A stretch of DNA of 64,000 nt from Anaerolineae bacterium. Lineage in GTDB: Bacteria > Chloroflexota > Anaerolineae > Aggregatilineales > Phototrophicaceae. The position numbers and the translations under genes were made by a program. Below the pieces are notes generated by a model. It did not search any database. It worked only from the letters and a program-made list of their open reading frames with translations, and was not told the DNA's origin. Location of the stretch: assembly GCA_022822545.1 (NCBI GenBank), contig JAJEBE010000026.1, forward strand, positions 1-64,000, given 5' to 3'. The stretch's first letter is position 1. Each line of letters starts with the position of its first letter. Of this stretch, positions 63,973 to 64,000 are shown piece by piece.

Positions 63973-64000
63973 GATGTTCTCCTCCGATATACAAAACGAA

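Noticed and set aside
1..64000. tRNA or rRNA genes
   Set aside because: No cloverleaf-like or rRNA-like segments were recognised by eye in the intergenic regions; a covariance-model scan would be needed to be certain.

Overview
The window looks like a 64 kb piece of a GC-rich, free-living or host-associated heterotroph, most likely a member of the Chloroflexota (Anaerolineae/Caldilineae-like). The reasons are indirect: many sugar, peptide and polyamine ABC importers, substrate-binding proteins whose signal peptides end in A-x-A-Q-D without a lipobox Cys, a Thr/Pro-rich tract, a propeller protein with SH3b tails, VanZ-like and phytanoyl-CoA dioxygenase genes, several sulfatases and a soluble reductive-dehalogenase homologue. 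No rRNA, tRNA, CRISPR array, phage, plasmid or transposase gene was seen, so the lineage is inferred from gene content only.

Layout. (1) 0.26-2.5 kb: a CopC-CopD copper protein with a C-terminal cytochrome-c-like domain that has lost its haem ligands. (2) 2.7-11.8 kb, minus strand: a rhamnose/sulfated-sugar operon with sulfatase-like hydrolase, Gfo/Idh/MocA oxidoreductase, sulfotransferase, second Gfo/Idh/MocA, TIM-barrel isomerase, RhaA and a bifunctional RhaD aldolase/dehydrogenase. (3) 11.8-12.4 kb: an AT-rich island ending in a Thr/Pro-coding repeat, next to a two-subunit GMC (gluconate/FAD-dehydrogenase-like) oxidoreductase and a PhyH dioxygenase. (4) 15.3-20.1 kb: sulfatase, RmlD-like reductase, RraA-like aldolase and a divergent proline-racemase-family enzyme. 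(5) 20.2-26.5 kb, minus strand: a LacI-regulated operon for an oligosaccharide importer and a GH127 beta-L-arabinofuranosidase, with two operators placed in and just after the promoter. (6) 26.5-28.8 kb: MBL hydrolase, VOC protein and PPOX-family flavoprotein. (7) 28.9-35.6 kb: ribose-type ABC importer (permease, binding protein, ATPase, permease) with an aminotransferase and an SDR dehydrogenase. (8) 35.7-37.9 kb: M19 dipeptidase and a D-threonine aldolase-like enzyme. (9) 38.1-55.9 kb: two complete Dpp/Opp-type importers around a tandem pair of BNR/sialidase-like propeller proteins, an amidohydrolase and a sulfatase. (10) 56-64 kb: PdxS, a GNAT acetyltransferase, an SH3b propeller protein, a VanZ-like protein, an RdhA homologue with a small coupled gene, PotA and PotD.

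Taken together the genes describe uptake of sulfated and plant- or host-type oligosaccharides (rhamnose, arabinose, possibly uronic or sialic sugars), peptides, D-amino acids or hydroxyproline, and polyamines. None of the three sulfatase-type enzymes, the GH127 or the BNR proteins has a signal peptide, so breakdown appears to happen inside the cell after import. Two recurring architectures stand out: every binding-protein gene is followed by a strong stem-loop, and four of four testable ones have an AGGAGG about 60-100 nt upstream of the start in addition to the normal ribosome binding site. A short palindromic repeat family (GGGCGA...TCGCCC) is scattered through the intergenic gaps.
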